64,000 bases of DNA from JALZCH01 sp036387315. Its GTDB lineage: Bacteria > Acidobacteriota > Blastocatellia > Pyrinomonadales > Pyrinomonadaceae. Positions 1 to 8,168 of this stretch are shown here, one piece after another (within the stretch, counting starts at the first letter, position 1; every line of letters begins with the position of its first letter). Under the pieces are notes generated by a model. That model ran no database searches. It saw nothing but the letters and a program-made list of their open reading frames with translations, and was not told the origin of the DNA. Both the position numbers and the translations under genes were made by a program. The stretch covers positions 13,567-77,566 of the forward strand of contig DASVTY010000026.1 in the NCBI GenBank assembly GCA_036387315.1. The letters are read 5' to 3'.

Positions 1-1
1 A

Positions 2-79
2 ACGCCGATTAATGAAAATCCGCGTGAACCTCAACGAATTATGAGCTACTTTACGGCTTCGCAACGGAGGATTTTTTAA
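2..79 (+). CDS. C-terminal end of a gene cut by the window edge
   Basis: The second reading frame is open from the left edge for 25 residues and stops at TAA 77-79, just before the SemiSWEET gene. The tail is polar and arginine-rich and shows no recognisable motif. It is probably the end of an upstream gene in the same orientation, but so short a frame could be chance. Confidence 0.35.
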   Translation, partial: TPINENPREPQRIMSYFTASQRRIF

Positions 80-87
80 TTTATCAA

Positions 88-369
88 ATGGAGCAGATTA
101 TCGGTTTTGCCAGTTCGTTTATTTTATTGCTGACAATCGGCAAACAGGTTTATAAACAATGGAGCGAGGGAACGAGCGAAGGCGTCTCGAAATTTCTATT
201 TCTCGGACAAATTACCGCGTCCGTCGGTTTTTTGATTTACAGCATTATGAAAAACGATATGGTTTTCATAGTCACCAACGCTTTGATGGTCGTCAACAGT
301 CTCGTCGGAATCGCAATATTATTTCATCATCGCCGCCGCGAACGAAAATCGCAGGAAACCGCAAATTAA
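88..369 (+). CDS. SemiSWEET / PQ-loop small sugar transporter
   Basis: A 93-residue, three-helix membrane protein with hydrophobic stretches at about 5-17, 36-54 and 58-78. Between helices 1 and 2 lies a Gly/Ser-rich turn (SEGTSEGVS) of the kind found in SemiSWEETs, which dimerise to form a sugar pore. Length, three-helix layout and the basic C-terminal tail fit the MtN3/SemiSWEET family (known for the family). The GGAGG at 66-70 is further from the ATG than usual, so the start is fair but not certain. It stands alone and ends at a bidirectional terminator shared with the opposing Nramp gene. Substrate cannot be read from the sequence. Confidence 0.75.
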   Translation: MEQIIGFASSFILLLTIGKQVYKQWSEGTSEGVSKFLFLGQITASVGFLIYSIMKNDMVFIVTNALMVVNSLVGIAILFHHRRRERKSQETAN

Positions 370-379
370 ACTTAAAGAG

Positions 380-400
380 AAAGCCGGAAACGGCTTTTTT
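380..400. terminator. Intrinsic terminator between convergent genes
   Basis: A 7-bp AAAGCCG/CGGCTTT stem with a GAAA loop is followed by a T run. It can serve the SemiSWEET gene and, less well, the opposing Nramp gene. Confidence 0.8.
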
Positions 401-411
401 CTTTTTTATCC

Positions 412-1803
412 TCAGCCTTTGATCAAATCCCAAATTTGAAACCCAAACATTGCCAGAACCGCGATTGTAATGACAACGAGCGTCGTCCAGCCTAAAAAAT
501 TGTAAACTCTCGAATTCTTCAGCTCGCGCATTAGCAGATGGTCGTTGACGAGCAGCAAAACGAACAACAGGATAATCGGCAAAATCGCGCCGTTTAAAAC
601 CTGAACGCCGAACAACAAATCAATCACCGGAATATTCGGAACAAGGGCGACCGCCGCGCCGAGAACGATTAACGCGGAAAATAGCCGAAAGAAAATCGGC
701 GCGCGGCGGAAATCCAGATTGACGCCTTTTGAAAAGCCGAAAGTTTCGCTGACGGCGTAAGCCGTCGCGAGCGGAAGAACGGCGGCGGCGAGCATCGAAG
801 CGCCGAAAAGTCCGAACCCGAAAATCGCCTGCGCCATTTCGCCGGCGACCGGCGCGAGGGCTTTGGCGGCGTCAGCGGCTGATTCGATTTCAGTTTGCCC
901 GGCTTGATGAAGCGTGGCGGCGGTGGCGATTATCATTGTGATAGACATAAAATTTGAAAAAATCGAACCCGCGTAAGCATCAATTCGCTCATCGCCGTAA
1001 GTCGTCCTGCCGACGCCTCGCTCGACCGTCGAGCTTTGCTGGAAAATCTGCATATAAGGCGTAATGGTCGTCCCGATTAAACCGACCAGCACTGTTAGAT
1101 ATTCCGGGTTAGCGTGAATTTTCGGCACAAACAAGCCTTTGGCGACCGCGCCCCAATCGGGATTGGCGAGATAAGCCGCAACGGGATAAGCGAAAAAGAC
1201 GAGCGTTAAAAGGAGGAAAATTCTTTCAACCTGCGCGTAGCTGCCGAAAACAATCAAATACCAAATCACTGAGGCGGCAAGCGGAACCGTAATGTAGCGC
1301 GAAATGCCGAACAGCTCGCCCGCCGCCGCGATTCCGACAAATTCGCTGATGACGAGTCCGGTGTTGGCAATCATAATCGCCGAAATCGCCACGACAGACC
1401 AGCCCAAACCGAAACGCTCGCGGATTAAATCGAGCAGCCCGCGCCCGGTTGCCGCGCCGAGACGCGCGCACATTTCCTGCACAATCGCCAGCGAAACGGT
1501 GATTATCAGCATCACCCACAGCATTTCGTAGCCGAACTTCGCGCCGGTCGAACTGTAAGTGGCGATTCCGCCCGCGTCGTTTCCCGCGCTCGCTGCGACC
1601 AGACCGGGACCAAGTAGGAAAAGCCAGCGGAATAAACCCCTCGGCTGTTGCGGCAAACCGCGCAGCATCATGCTGCGACCGCGAATCGAAAGCCGCATTC
1701 CTCGACGCCGCTTTTTATTAACGGAGTTATCAAACGGAATTTCTTCGATTTTTGAAATGGTTTCAAGACCGACGGGAATCTGGTTTGGCTGTTTTATCGG
1801 CAT
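412..1803 (-). CDS. Nramp-family divalent metal transporter, non-canonical motifs
   Basis: A 463-residue polytopic membrane protein of the NRAMP fold with about eleven helices after a 55-residue polar N-terminus. Classical Nramp proteins carry DPGN in helix 1 and MPH in helix 6. Here the corresponding places read AGND (residues 73-76) and TPYM (248-251), so the usual metal-ligand set is not conserved. It lies 7 bp downstream of an MgtE-like CBS protein in what looks like a two-gene operon. From that context I infer Mg2+ or another large-hydration-shell divalent cation as substrate rather than Mn2+/Fe2+. No good ribosome site precedes the ATG; an internal ATG at residue 36 is an alternative start. 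Confidence 0.8.
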   Translation of the reverse strand: MPIKQPNQIPVGLETISKIEEIPFDNSVNKKRRRGMRLSIRGRSMMLRGLPQQPRGLFRWLFLLGPGLVAASAGNDAGGIATYSSTGAKFGYEMLWVMLIITVSLAIVQEMCARLGAATGRGLLDLIRERFGLGWSVVAISAIMIANTGLVISEFVGIAAAGELFGISRYITVPLAASVIWYLIVFGSYAQVERIFLLLTLVFFAYPVAAYLANPDWGAVAKGLFVPKIHANPEYLTVLVGLIGTTITPYMQIFQQSSTVERGVGRTTYGDERIDAYAGSIFSNFMSITMIIATAATLHQAGQTEIESAADAAKALAPVAGEMAQAIFGFGLFGASMLAAAVLPLATAYAVSETFGFSKGVNLDFRRAPIFFRLFSALIVLGAAVALVPNIPVIDLLFGVQVLNGAILPIILLFVLLLVNDHLLMRELKNSRVYNFLGWTTLVVITIAVLAMFGFQIWDLIKG

Positions 1804-1810
1804 AAATCAA

Positions 1811-3064
1811 TCAGGAGAAAACTCTGGGAGCCTGGTTTTGCCACCCGCGAGGGGCGACGGTGGAAACGGCGGCATCAATCGTCACAGCGCCGAGCAGTTT
1901 TCCGTCTTCGTTAATTACAGGCATCGCGGCGAGATGACTGTCAATAATGCGAAACGAAGCCAAATGCGCATCGTCGAGCGGATATAAAAACGAAACATAT
2001 TTGTCCATAATTTCCGAAATCTTGTCATCATCGTCGGCAATCACAATCCGTCTTAAAGAAACGACTCCACTTAAACGCCGTGTTTCATCGGCATCAACCG
2101 CGTAGATAAAATAAACAAAATCCGGTACGCGCAACCGCTCGGTCAGTTTTTCCCGCGCTTCTTTGACGGTCAGATTTTCGGAGATGAAAACCACGTCGGT
2201 GGTCATTATGCTGCCGACGGTTTCTTCTTCAAACTGCAAAATTCCGAGGATTTTTTTGCTTCTCTCTGGCGGCACTTTTTCGAGATATGTTTTGACAAGC
2301 CTTGTATCTAACTGTTTGAGAATTCTGGCGGCTGATTCGGGCGAAATCATTCCGAGCATTTTGACGGCGCTTTGTTCCTCAAGCTCTGCAAAAATCTGAA
2401 GTTGTCTCTCCAAAACCGTCACCGCCAAAACGCTCGCTGCCAAATCATCGGGAAGCAAAACGATTAATTCTGCGGCGTGCAGATATGGAATCGAATCAAT
2501 CAAACCGGCAATCTCACCGGGAGCGAGCCTGGTAATTCTCAAATTGTATCCGGCGCCATTTTTGACGGCTTCAGGATTTCCGCGTAAGAATTCGACATAG
2601 CGCCAATCATAGATTTCGTTTTCGTTCGGCTTGCCCAATCTTCCGCCGCTCAAACGCCGAAAAATCGCTTTGAGACTGGCGTCTGCGCCGCGAATGATGA
2701 TTTCTCCCGCCTTTTCCTCAAGCCACACATCATTGGCACGTGTGGCGCGCCGGTTTTGCAAATCTATGATGATAGCGTCCAGAACGTCTCGTAATAGGAA
2801 AATTTCTTTGGCGAGAACATCGGGCGAAAAAACTTCGCCGCCGGAAAAACTTTCAACAGAGATTTCGCGCTTTTTCAAATTGATTTCGCGCACCGTCTCC
2901 CAGCGCAATGAAGCTAATTCCCCGTTCTCATTAAAAAAATACAAACGATAACCCGGCGGATAATCAACTTTTGCCGAATCTTTAATCGCCAGATCAACCA
3001 GCTTTATCCGATTACCCTGGGAGTCAACGATTCTAAATTTTTTCAATTCCGACAGCATCAACAT
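1811..3064 (-). CDS. MgtE-like cytosolic protein (MgtE N-domain plus CBS pair), no channel domain
   Basis: About 417 residues, fully soluble. The first 80 residues look like a PRC-barrel-type module, followed by helical repeats resembling the MgtE intracellular N-domain (about 180-285, with motifs like LLPDDLAA and VPPERSKKIL) and two CBS motifs (about 290-410, MTTDVVFISENLTVKEA). In MgtE these domains sense Mg2+ and gate the pore; here the pore is absent and the next gene encodes an Nramp-type transporter. I infer a regulator that acts on that transporter in trans. The frame could start at a TTG at 3070, but that codon lies inside a dispersed palindrome; ATG 3064 or 3058 is preferred. Confidence 0.75.
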   Translation of the reverse strand: MLMLSELKKFRIVDSQGNRIKLVDLAIKDSAKVDYPPGYRLYFFNENGELASLRWETVREINLKKREISVESFSGGEVFSPDVLAKEIFLLRDVLDAIIIDLQNRRATRANDVWLEEKAGEIIIRGADASLKAIFRRLSGGRLGKPNENEIYDWRYVEFLRGNPEAVKNGAGYNLRITRLAPGEIAGLIDSIPYLHAAELIVLLPDDLAASVLAVTVLERQLQIFAELEEQSAVKMLGMISPESAARILKQLDTRLVKTYLEKVPPERSKKILGILQFEEETVGSIMTTDVVFISENLTVKEAREKLTERLRVPDFVYFIYAVDADETRRLSGVVSLRRIVIADDDDKISEIMDKYVSFLYPLDDAHLASFRIIDSHLAAMPVINEDGKLLGAVTIDAAVSTVAPRGWQNQAPRVFS

Positions 3065-3066
3065 AA

Positions 3067-3212
3067 TCAATTACGAATTTCAAATTACGAATTACGATTT
3101 TTTCATTTTCTTTCGGCTAAAAATAAAAATATCTCATTATTCGATGTTTTTGTATGAAAATATACATTTCGGATTAATAATTCGTAATTCGTAATTTGAA
3201 ATTCGTAATTGA
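3067..3212. repeat. ATTACGAA-type intergenic palindrome, copy 1
   Basis: Two 31-base arms (3067-3097 and 3182-3212) are reverse complements. They are built from the reiterated words ATTACGAA and TTTCAAATTACG and enclose about 84 bp of AT-rich loop. The same arms occur at 44228-44306, 54889-54981 and 60014-60087. One arm abuts the start of the MgtE-like gene. Confidence 0.85.
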
Positions 3213-3364
3213 TTCGGTCTTGCATTAGAAAAATACAAACGGAGTCTGGAAAGTATGTCTTTCGTGCGAGCGGGAAAAAATGCTGCGTTCGATTTGCCGA
3301 CAAATAAAATCCTTTTAAATCGGAAATCAAGTATTTCTCAAGTGTTTTCGGCAATATTACTTTT

Positions 3365-3380
3365 AGGCACGGCTCTTGCT
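3365..3380 (+). promoter_or_regulatory. Sigma-54 promoter for the PA2169-like gene
   Basis: AGGCACGGCTCTTGCT matches the sigma-54 -24/-12 consensus (GGCACG, four bases, TTGCT) with exactly ten bases between GG (3366-3367) and GC (3378-3379). It lies 60 bp before the start codon of the next gene. Confidence 0.7.
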
Positions 3381-3439
3381 CATTATGCTTCGCGTGCTTT
3401 GCTGCGCGAATCAATTACTAATATCAAGGGGCAATTTCA

Positions 3440-3904
3440 ATGGCGACAACTGACAACGACAACCTTATTTCGACTTTGAATACTTTAATTCAAACCTGTA
3501 AAGACGGAGCAGATGGTTACCGCGAAGCGGCGCAGGGAGTCAACAGCAGCGATTTGCGCGATTTGTTTACACGTTATTCGCAGCAGCGAGCGCAGTTTAC
3601 CACTGAATTGCAGGACGAGGTTCGCAAATTGGGCAGCGAGCCGGAAACGTCTGGTTCGATTGCGGCGAGCCTTCATCGCAGTTGGATTAACATCCGCGAA
3701 GCGCTTCAGGGAAACGATGAAAGCGCGGTTTTAAACGAATGCGAGCGCGGCGAAGATTCGGCGGTTGATTCATATCAAGACGCGCTCAAACAAGCGCTGC
3801 CGTCCGATGTTATGTCAATTGTCGAACGTCAATATATGCAGATTCGCGAAGCTCACGACCGTATTAAAAGTTTAAGAAACGTTTCAAACGCGGCTGCAAG
3901 CTAA
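3440..3904 (+). CDS. PA2169-like (DUF2383) four-helix-bundle protein
   Basis: A 154-residue all-helical soluble protein. The pattern of an N-terminal TLIQTCKDGADGYREAA helix, a middle helix with SLHRSWINIREAL and a C-terminal QYMQIREAHDRIKSLR helix is typical of the PA2169/DUF2383 ferritin-like bundle family. Members are usually linked to stress or periplasmic/cytosolic iron-protein-like roles, with no proven chemistry. AGGGG at 3427-3431 places the ATG well. A sigma-54 promoter lies 60 bp upstream and a terminator follows at 3987-4011, so it is a single-gene, activator-dependent unit. Confidence 0.8.
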   Translation: MATTDNDNLISTLNTLIQTCKDGADGYREAAQGVNSSDLRDLFTRYSQQRAQFTTELQDEVRKLGSEPETSGSIAASLHRSWINIREALQGNDESAVLNECERGEDSAVDSYQDALKQALPSDVMSIVERQYMQIREAHDRIKSLRNVSNAAAS

Positions 3905-3986
3905 AAAGCAGTTGATCGAAACTTCATCTCCCAAAACCGCCGGATAAAAACGGCGACAAAGATTGAAAATTTATAAATGAATCGGG

Positions 3987-4011
3987 AAGGCTGAAAATTA
4001 AATCAGCCTTT
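3987..4011 (+). terminator. Intrinsic terminator
   Basis: An AAGGCTGA/TCAGCCTT stem around an AT loop followed by T residues, 80 bp after the PA2169-like gene. Confidence 0.65.
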
Positions 4012-4101
4012 CTGCGAGCCGAACCTGTATTTTTCGGCTAAACCCAAACATTGTTTTTATAAATATTAGTGAAAGTTAGATACAAGGAGGACGGAAAAGA
4101 C

Positions 4102-4353
4102 GTGAATAAAACCTCAATTAAAGTTATCAAGCGAAAAGACGCCGAAGCGATGGCAAACGTGGAACCGCAAAGCGCGTGCGAACCGAAACAAGCCGCTCCC
4201 GCCAGCGAAGAAAAAATCGAACGCCATTCGCGTCGTGAGATTGTTAACACCGTTTCGAGTTGGATCTCTGAACGCAGAGAAAACAATCGCCACGAGGAAA
4301 TTGCCGCTATTCGCAAGATTTTTGGTAACGAACCGCTGCTCGGCGAAGTTTAA
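4102..4353 (+). CDS. Small conserved-looking protein of unknown function
   Basis: 83 residues from a GTG start, chosen because AAGGAGG at 4084-4090 lies 11 bases upstream; the frame remains open further upstream but without a ribosome site. The protein is charged and soluble, with a likely C-terminal helix (SRREIVNTVSSWISERRENNRHEEIAAIRKI, read in two parts) and no membrane segment. I do not recognise the family. It is flanked by its own terminator (4383-4431) and sits among stress-type genes, which is the only hint of role. Confidence 0.6.
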   Translation: MNKTSIKVIKRKDAEAMANVEPQSACEPKQAAPASEEKIERHSRREIVNTVSSWISERRENNRHEEIAAIRKIFGNEPLLGEV

Positions 4354-4382
4354 ACAAATTCAGGCGATTTAAAGCGCAAAGT

Positions 4383-4431
4383 AAAAGCCGATAATTACCT
4401 TGAAAATTTTCAAGGTAATTATCGGCTTTTT
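4383..4431 (+). terminator. Strong intrinsic terminator
   Basis: A long, nearly perfect stem (AAAAGCCGATAATTACCTTG with its complement) and a terminal TTTTTG tract, 30 bp after the preceding gene. Confidence 0.85.
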
Positions 4432-4537
4432 GTCTTTAACAATTTCGGACATCAACCGCTTATTTGATTCACTCGTGTATAATTGTTTTTAAAATCACAG
4501 TGGTTTACATAAAAATGAAAACCATTTGGCGGGAAAC

Positions 4538-4611
4538 AAAATTGTCAGTTATGCATTGTCAATTGTAAATTGTCCGACAATGTAAAACTGACAATTGGTA
4601 GCTGACAATTT
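4538..4611. repeat. Intergenic palindrome of the word TGTCAATTG
   Basis: AATTGTCAG and CTGACAATT arms enclose several variants of ATTGTCAATTG and ACAATGT. It belongs to the same style of short-word palindromes seen elsewhere in this window, with a different word. Confidence 0.6.
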
Positions 4612-4681
4612 ACGCTTCGCCCGGTCTTCAATTCTTTGAAATTCGTTTCACTTGGTGAAAGTTGAAAGGAGATTGACAGAA

Positions 4682-4837
4682 ATGGCAGACGAAAAAGACA
4701 GACCCAAATGCGGTCGTGAAACATGCGATTGCGCTCCGGCACAAAACAGTAATTTTTGCAGCGACGAGTGCGAACGCATCACAAAGCTTCAGGTGATGGA
4801 AATTAGCTGTACCTGTCACCATCCTGAATGCGGTTGA
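4682..4837 (+). CDS. Bacterial metallothionein-like Cys-rich protein
   Basis: 51 residues with nine cysteines and two histidines arranged as CxxxxCxC, FCSDEC and CTCHHPEC. This is close to the SmtA/BmtA pattern (CxCxx...YCSxxCA...CxCxHxxC), in which the cysteines and a few histidines bind a Zn4-type cluster. AAGGAG at 4666-4671 fixes the ATG; the frame extends 10 codons upstream without support. The protein is shorter at the N-terminus than typical metallothioneins (about 55-60 residues). It lies next to stress-type genes, and a bidirectional terminator follows. Likely role: zinc, cadmium or copper buffering. Confidence 0.7.
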   Translation: MADEKDRPKCGRETCDCAPAQNSNFCSDECERITKLQVMEISCTCHHPECG

Positions 4838-4865
4838 TTTATCCGGTAATTTCGACAAGCAAAAT

Positions 4866-4897
4866 AAAAAAGGACGGAATCAAATCCGTCCTTTTTT
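4866..4897. terminator. Bidirectional terminator
   Basis: AAAAAGGACGGA/TCCGTCCTTTTT with A and T tracts on both sides, between the metallothionein gene and the opposing response-regulator gene. Confidence 0.9.
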
Positions 4898-4904
4898 ATT
4901 TCAG

Positions 4905-6413
4905 TTATAAACCGTGCTTCTTCATCATATGGTAAAGTCGCGGGCGATAAATCCCTAGAATATTGGCGGCGGCTTGCTTGTTGCCGTTTGTTTTGGTGAG
5001 CGCGGCGCGAACGACTGCATCTTCCAATTGCTCGAAAATATCAGTTTCCGCCATTTCGCTTGTCGTATCCGGCACTTTTTTGATGACCAGCTCGCCGATT
5101 CTTTCCCACGAAAAATCGCCGGCAAAATGATTGTTGGCGATTGCCTCACTCAAATCAATGTTCGGCAGATTGGTCGGCATCGCAGCCGTTGAAATTTCAG
5201 CACCGGCGGCGGCAGAAGCGGCGTTTTGGCTGGCGTTGATAAATTGATGTTCAAACGGCAAATCCAAAGCCTGAATCGTATCGCCTTTGCAGAGCAACAC
5301 AGCGCGTTCAAGGGCATTTTGCAGCTCGCGCACGTTTCCGCGCCATGGATGCGCGAACAATCTGGCGTAAGCCTCCTGCGAAAGTTTTTTCACCGGGCGC
5401 TGATATTTTTCGGCAAACACTTTGAGAAAATGTTCAGCCAGATGAATGATGTCGTCGGCGCGTTCTCTGAGCGGCGGGACGCGAATCGTGATTGTATTGA
5501 TTCGATAATATAAATCTTCGCGCAGCATTCCCTTTTCGATTGCTTCCGCCGGATCGCGGTTCGTGGCGGCGATAAGACGGAAATCAACTTTCTGCGGTTT
5601 CTCGCTGCCGACCTTCGTATAAACTTTTTCCTGCAAAACGCGGAGCAGTTTCGGCTGTAATTCGAGGGGCATTTCGGCGATTTCGTCGAGCAGAAGACTT
5701 CCGCCATCGGCTTGCGCGATCAAACCCGCCTTTTCGCTCGTCGCGCCCGTGAAAGCTCCTTTCGTGTGTCCGAATAGCTCGGATTCGATCAATTCTTTCG
5801 GCAGCGCGGCGCAATTGACTTTGATAAAAGGCTTTTTCGCGCGCTGAGAATTGTAATGAATCGCGTTGGCGATTAATTCTTTACCCGTGCCGCTTTCGCC
5901 GATAATTAAAATCGAAGCGTCCGAAGGCGCGACCGAATCAATAATTTCATACAAATCCTGCATCGCGCGGCTGCTGCCGACGATTTCTTCATAAGTCGAG
6001 CGTGCCGTTAGTTTTTTGCGAAGCTGCTGGACTTCTTTCGTGCTGCCGGAAAGCTGTAGAGCGCGGGCGATAAGCGGCGAGAGAGTGTCGAGAGCGACGG
6101 GTTTGTTAATAAAATAAAACGCGCCGAGCTTTGTCGCTTCAATCGCTACGTCCATCGAGGATTGACCGGAAATAACGATTACTTCCGCATCCTGCGTGAT
6201 TTCCTTAAAACGCCGCAAAACTTCCAGCCCGTCAATGTCGGGCAGGCGCAAATCAACGAGCATTAAATCGTAACGCTCGCGTTCCGCCATTTGAATTGCT
6301 TCGCCGCCGAGCGTCGCGGTGGCGATGTCATAACCTTCGCCTTCGAGCGCGAATTGGAGGAATTCAAGAGTATAAGGATCGTCGTCAACGACCAGAATCT
6401 TTGCTTTTGCCAA
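4905..6413 (-). CDS. NtrC-family sigma-54-dependent response regulator
   Basis: 502 residues in three domains. The receiver (1-120) has acidic pocket D10-D12, phospho-acceptor D54 and K104. The AAA+ domain (about 140-385) has Walker A GESGTGKE at 172-179, the sigma-54-contacting GAFTGA at 219-224, Walker B LLLDEI at 240-245 and arginine-finger region LREDLYYRIN. A Fis-type helix-turn-helix ends the protein (KQAAANILGIYRPRLYHMMKK). It therefore activates sigma-54 promoters after phosphorylation by an unlinked histidine kinase. The linker before the HTH (about 390-455) is long and Ala/Ser-rich. Three sigma-54 promoters lie in this window; whether it drives them is inference. Confidence 0.93.
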   Translation of the reverse strand: MAKAKILVVDDDPYTLEFLQFALEGEGYDIATATLGGEAIQMAERERYDLMLVDLRLPDIDGLEVLRRFKEITQDAEVIVISGQSSMDVAIEATKLGAFYFINKPVALDTLSPLIARALQLSGSTKEVQQLRKKLTARSTYEEIVGSSRAMQDLYEIIDSVAPSDASILIIGESGTGKELIANAIHYNSQRAKKPFIKVNCAALPKELIESELFGHTKGAFTGATSEKAGLIAQADGGSLLLDEIAEMPLELQPKLLRVLQEKVYTKVGSEKPQKVDFRLIAATNRDPAEAIEKGMLREDLYYRINTITIRVPPLRERADDIIHLAEHFLKVFAEKYQRPVKKLSQEAYARLFAHPWRGNVRELQNALERAVLLCKGDTIQALDLPFEHQFINASQNAASAAAGAEISTAAMPTNLPNIDLSEAIANNHFAGDFSWERIGELVIKKVPDTTSEMAETDIFEQLEDAVVRAALTKTNGNKQAAANILGIYRPRLYHMMKKHGL

Positions 6414-6431
6414 GTTAGTTACCTTTCGATT

Positions 6432-6553
6432 GTACGCAAATTGCTATGTTCGGGAATTAATTAAAACACTCGCTTGGAGTGTGTTAATTGTAATTCAAGA
6501 TTGTACCGTTTCAGTACGAGAACGTACAAATCCGCTACTAAGCAGAAGCGTAC
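6432..6553. promoter_or_regulatory. Cluster of GTAC sites, candidate operator
   Basis: GTAC occurs at 6432, 6503, 6514, 6524 and 6550. The middle three are spaced 11 and 10 bp apart, one helical turn each. The same spacing recurs at 13572/13583 and 13691/13701. The sites lie between the sigma-54 activator gene and yggT. The binding protein is unknown. Confidence 0.4.
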
Positions 6554-6599
6554 AATCCAAGAAATTACAGAGTTTTAAAATTATTTTGGAGAAAATTAA

Positions 6600-7115
6600 A
6601 TGGATAACAAACTGGCGATAGAAGAAGCCCGCCGCGCCGCACAACACGAAGACGTTAAAGCTGAAATCGAAGCAGACGTAAACGCAGAGCTTGCGGCGAA
6701 AGCCGAACGACCGATGCCCGGCGAATCCGCGCGTTTGGGAAATCTGGCGAAGGATTTCCGCGCCAAAGCCGTTGACGAAGTGGTTGATACCGAGCGCGAA
6801 ACCGAGCGAGCGCGTTTTTTGGCACGGATTTCGCAAATTGTGGATTACGTCTTTTACGTGATTTACGCGCTCTTTGCAATTCGATTGGTGCTGGCTTTAA
6901 TGGCTGCGCGAAAATCGGCGGGTTTTGTTCAATTTATCCACACCATTACCGACCCGTTTCTCGCGCCGTTCCGAGGCATTGTGGCTGAACCGAAAACGGA
7001 AGAAGGTTTTACGCTTGCGCTTCCGGTCATTTTGGCTCTGGTAATTTACATTGTGCTGCATCTCGGAATTATCGGTTTGCTGCGTTTGATCGCGCATCGA
7101 AAGACGGAAATTTAA
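6600..7115 (+). CDS. YggT-family membrane protein
   Basis: 171 residues. A charged N-terminal region of about 80 residues (rich in Ala, Glu and Arg) precedes two hydrophobic segments (about 81-101 and 139-160). Between them is the YggT-type motif ITDPFLAPFRGIV. YggT proteins are small inner-membrane proteins connected to osmotic or ion stress. The N-terminal extension is longer than in typical YggT (about 85-190 residues overall). GGAG at 6587 precedes the ATG. The next gene starts 34 bp downstream and is probably co-transcribed. Confidence 0.8.
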   Translation: MDNKLAIEEARRAAQHEDVKAEIEADVNAELAAKAERPMPGESARLGNLAKDFRAKAVDEVVDTERETERARFLARISQIVDYVFYVIYALFAIRLVLALMAARKSAGFVQFIHTITDPFLAPFRGIVAEPKTEEGFTLALPVILALVIYIVLHLGIIGLLRLIAHRKTEI

Positions 7116-7148
7116 TTGGACGGTAAGACGAGAAAGGAGAAAGAGAAA

Positions 7149-7301
7149 ATGCTTTGGACAATCGCTGTAATTTTGTTGATTTTGTGGTTACTCGGATATG
7201 GGTTTGCCGGTGCGGCATTGGGTAATCTGATCCACATTTTACTAATTCTTGCAATCGTCGTTGTTTTGCTCAGAGTGATTCAAGGACGCAGAGTCGTTTA
7301 A
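7149..7301 (+). CDS. lmo0937-type small membrane protein (DUF5670)
   Basis: 50 residues, almost entirely two hydrophobic segments separated by a Gly/Asn turn, starting MLWTIAVILLILWLLG and ending in a basic RVIQGRRVV tail. This matches the lmo0937/DUF5670 family, very small stress-associated membrane proteins of unknown action. AGGAG at 7135-7139 sits 9 bases before this ATG, so the 11-codon upstream extension to a TTG is rejected. It follows yggT closely and ends at a hairpin terminator. Confidence 0.8.
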   Translation: MLWTIAVILLILWLLGYGFAGAALGNLIHILLILAIVVVLLRVIQGRRVV

Positions 7302-7322
7302 TTCAACTATTAACTTTTAACC

Positions 7323-7356
7323 GTTAAGAACACGCTGAACGCGGCGTGTTCTTAAC
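7323..7356 (+). terminator. Intrinsic terminator
   Basis: GTTAAGAACACGC pairs with GCGTGTTCTTAAC; a weak T tract follows. It closes the yggT / lmo0937-like unit. Confidence 0.75.
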
Positions 7357-7419
7357 ATTTTCAAAAAAGAAAGAACCGGGGCGGAAAATTTATTTTTGCA
7401 ATAATCCTGGAGGTTTTAT

Positions 7420-7878
7420 ATGAGAAAACGGCACAACGAAGAGCGTCAAAATGATGATGCTCAAAATTCTTATGCTCCTGTCAGCGCCGGCGGCGGTCGC
7501 GGCACAAGCGACAAATTAACTTATTTGATGGTCGGCGGCGGAATCGGCGCTCTGCTCGCGCTGCTTTTTGCGCCGAAATCCGGTAACGAATTAAGAACGG
7601 ACATCGCAGACGCCGCGCGCAAAGGCGTTGACAAAGGGCGCGATACAGCAACGCAGCTCGGACAGAGATCGGGCGAGTATCTGAACACCGCCAAACAAAA
7701 AGCCGGTGACATTTACAGTCGCACCGGCGGAGCTTTGAATGCGGCAAAGAGCGAGTTCGGTAAAAAATCCGGCGCGGAAAATGAGAGCGCTGTGGGTGAA
7801 CTAACCGGCGGACCGCACGACGCAATCGGAAGCGCGGCAAGCAACCGCGACGAACACGATGATTTTCCGATAGCGTAA
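7420..7878 (+). CDS. YtxH-domain (gas-vesicle-protein-like) stress protein
   Basis: 152 residues. A polar N-terminus is followed by one membrane-spanning segment (about 35-50, YLMVGGGIGALLALLFAP) and the YtxH signature GALLALLFAPKSGxELR. A long amphipathic Ala/Lys/Asp helix and an acidic tail complete it. YtxH proteins are general-stress proteins anchored in the membrane. GGAGG at 7411-7415 sets the start. It stands as its own unit, ending at the hairpin at 7935-7988. Confidence 0.82.
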   Translation: MRKRHNEERQNDDAQNSYAPVSAGGGRGTSDKLTYLMVGGGIGALLALLFAPKSGNELRTDIADAARKGVDKGRDTATQLGQRSGEYLNTAKQKAGDIYSRTGGALNAAKSEFGKKSGAENESAVGELTGGPHDAIGSAASNRDEHDDFPIA

Positions 7879-7934
7879 TAGATTCGTTCACGTTTTGTTT
7901 GCTATCGAAACGCAGACTCTTTTAATCAACAGCC

Positions 7935-7988
7935 AAATAAAAAGGAAAGCGCAAGCGGTTGAAACCGCAAACGTTTTCCTTTTTATTT
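7935..7988 (+). terminator. Intrinsic terminator
   Basis: AAATAAAAAGGAAA arms with an inner CGGTT/GACCG-like stem and T-rich 3' side, after the YtxH gene. Confidence 0.75.
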
Positions 7989-8025
7989 GCTTGGATTTTC
8001 AATTTCTTTCATTTCTTTCATTATG

Positions 8026-8041
8026 TGGCACTATATTTGCA
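8026..8041 (+). promoter_or_regulatory. Sigma-54 promoter for the secreted glycine-zipper gene
   Basis: TGGCACTATATTTGCA matches TGGCAC-N5-TTGCA with exactly ten bases between GG (8027-8028) and GC (8039-8040). The start of transcription would be near 8051, about 118 bp before the start codon. A TATAAT at 8050 lacks a partner -35. Confidence 0.75.
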
Positions 8042-8168
8042 AGCTAGCTTATAATGAGATTTTTTGAAGTTGTGGTTCTCCCCGTAACGCACGCGGAGTT
8101 CTCGTTTCACTCTGCGTAAAACACAACTTGATGCTTTATTTACTCGAATAAATATTATGGGGGAAAAA

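Noticed and set aside
3103..3414. Minus-strand frame of 103 codons between the MgtE-like and PA2169-like genes
   Set aside because: It lies on the palindrome and the sigma-54 promoter region, with no start signal.
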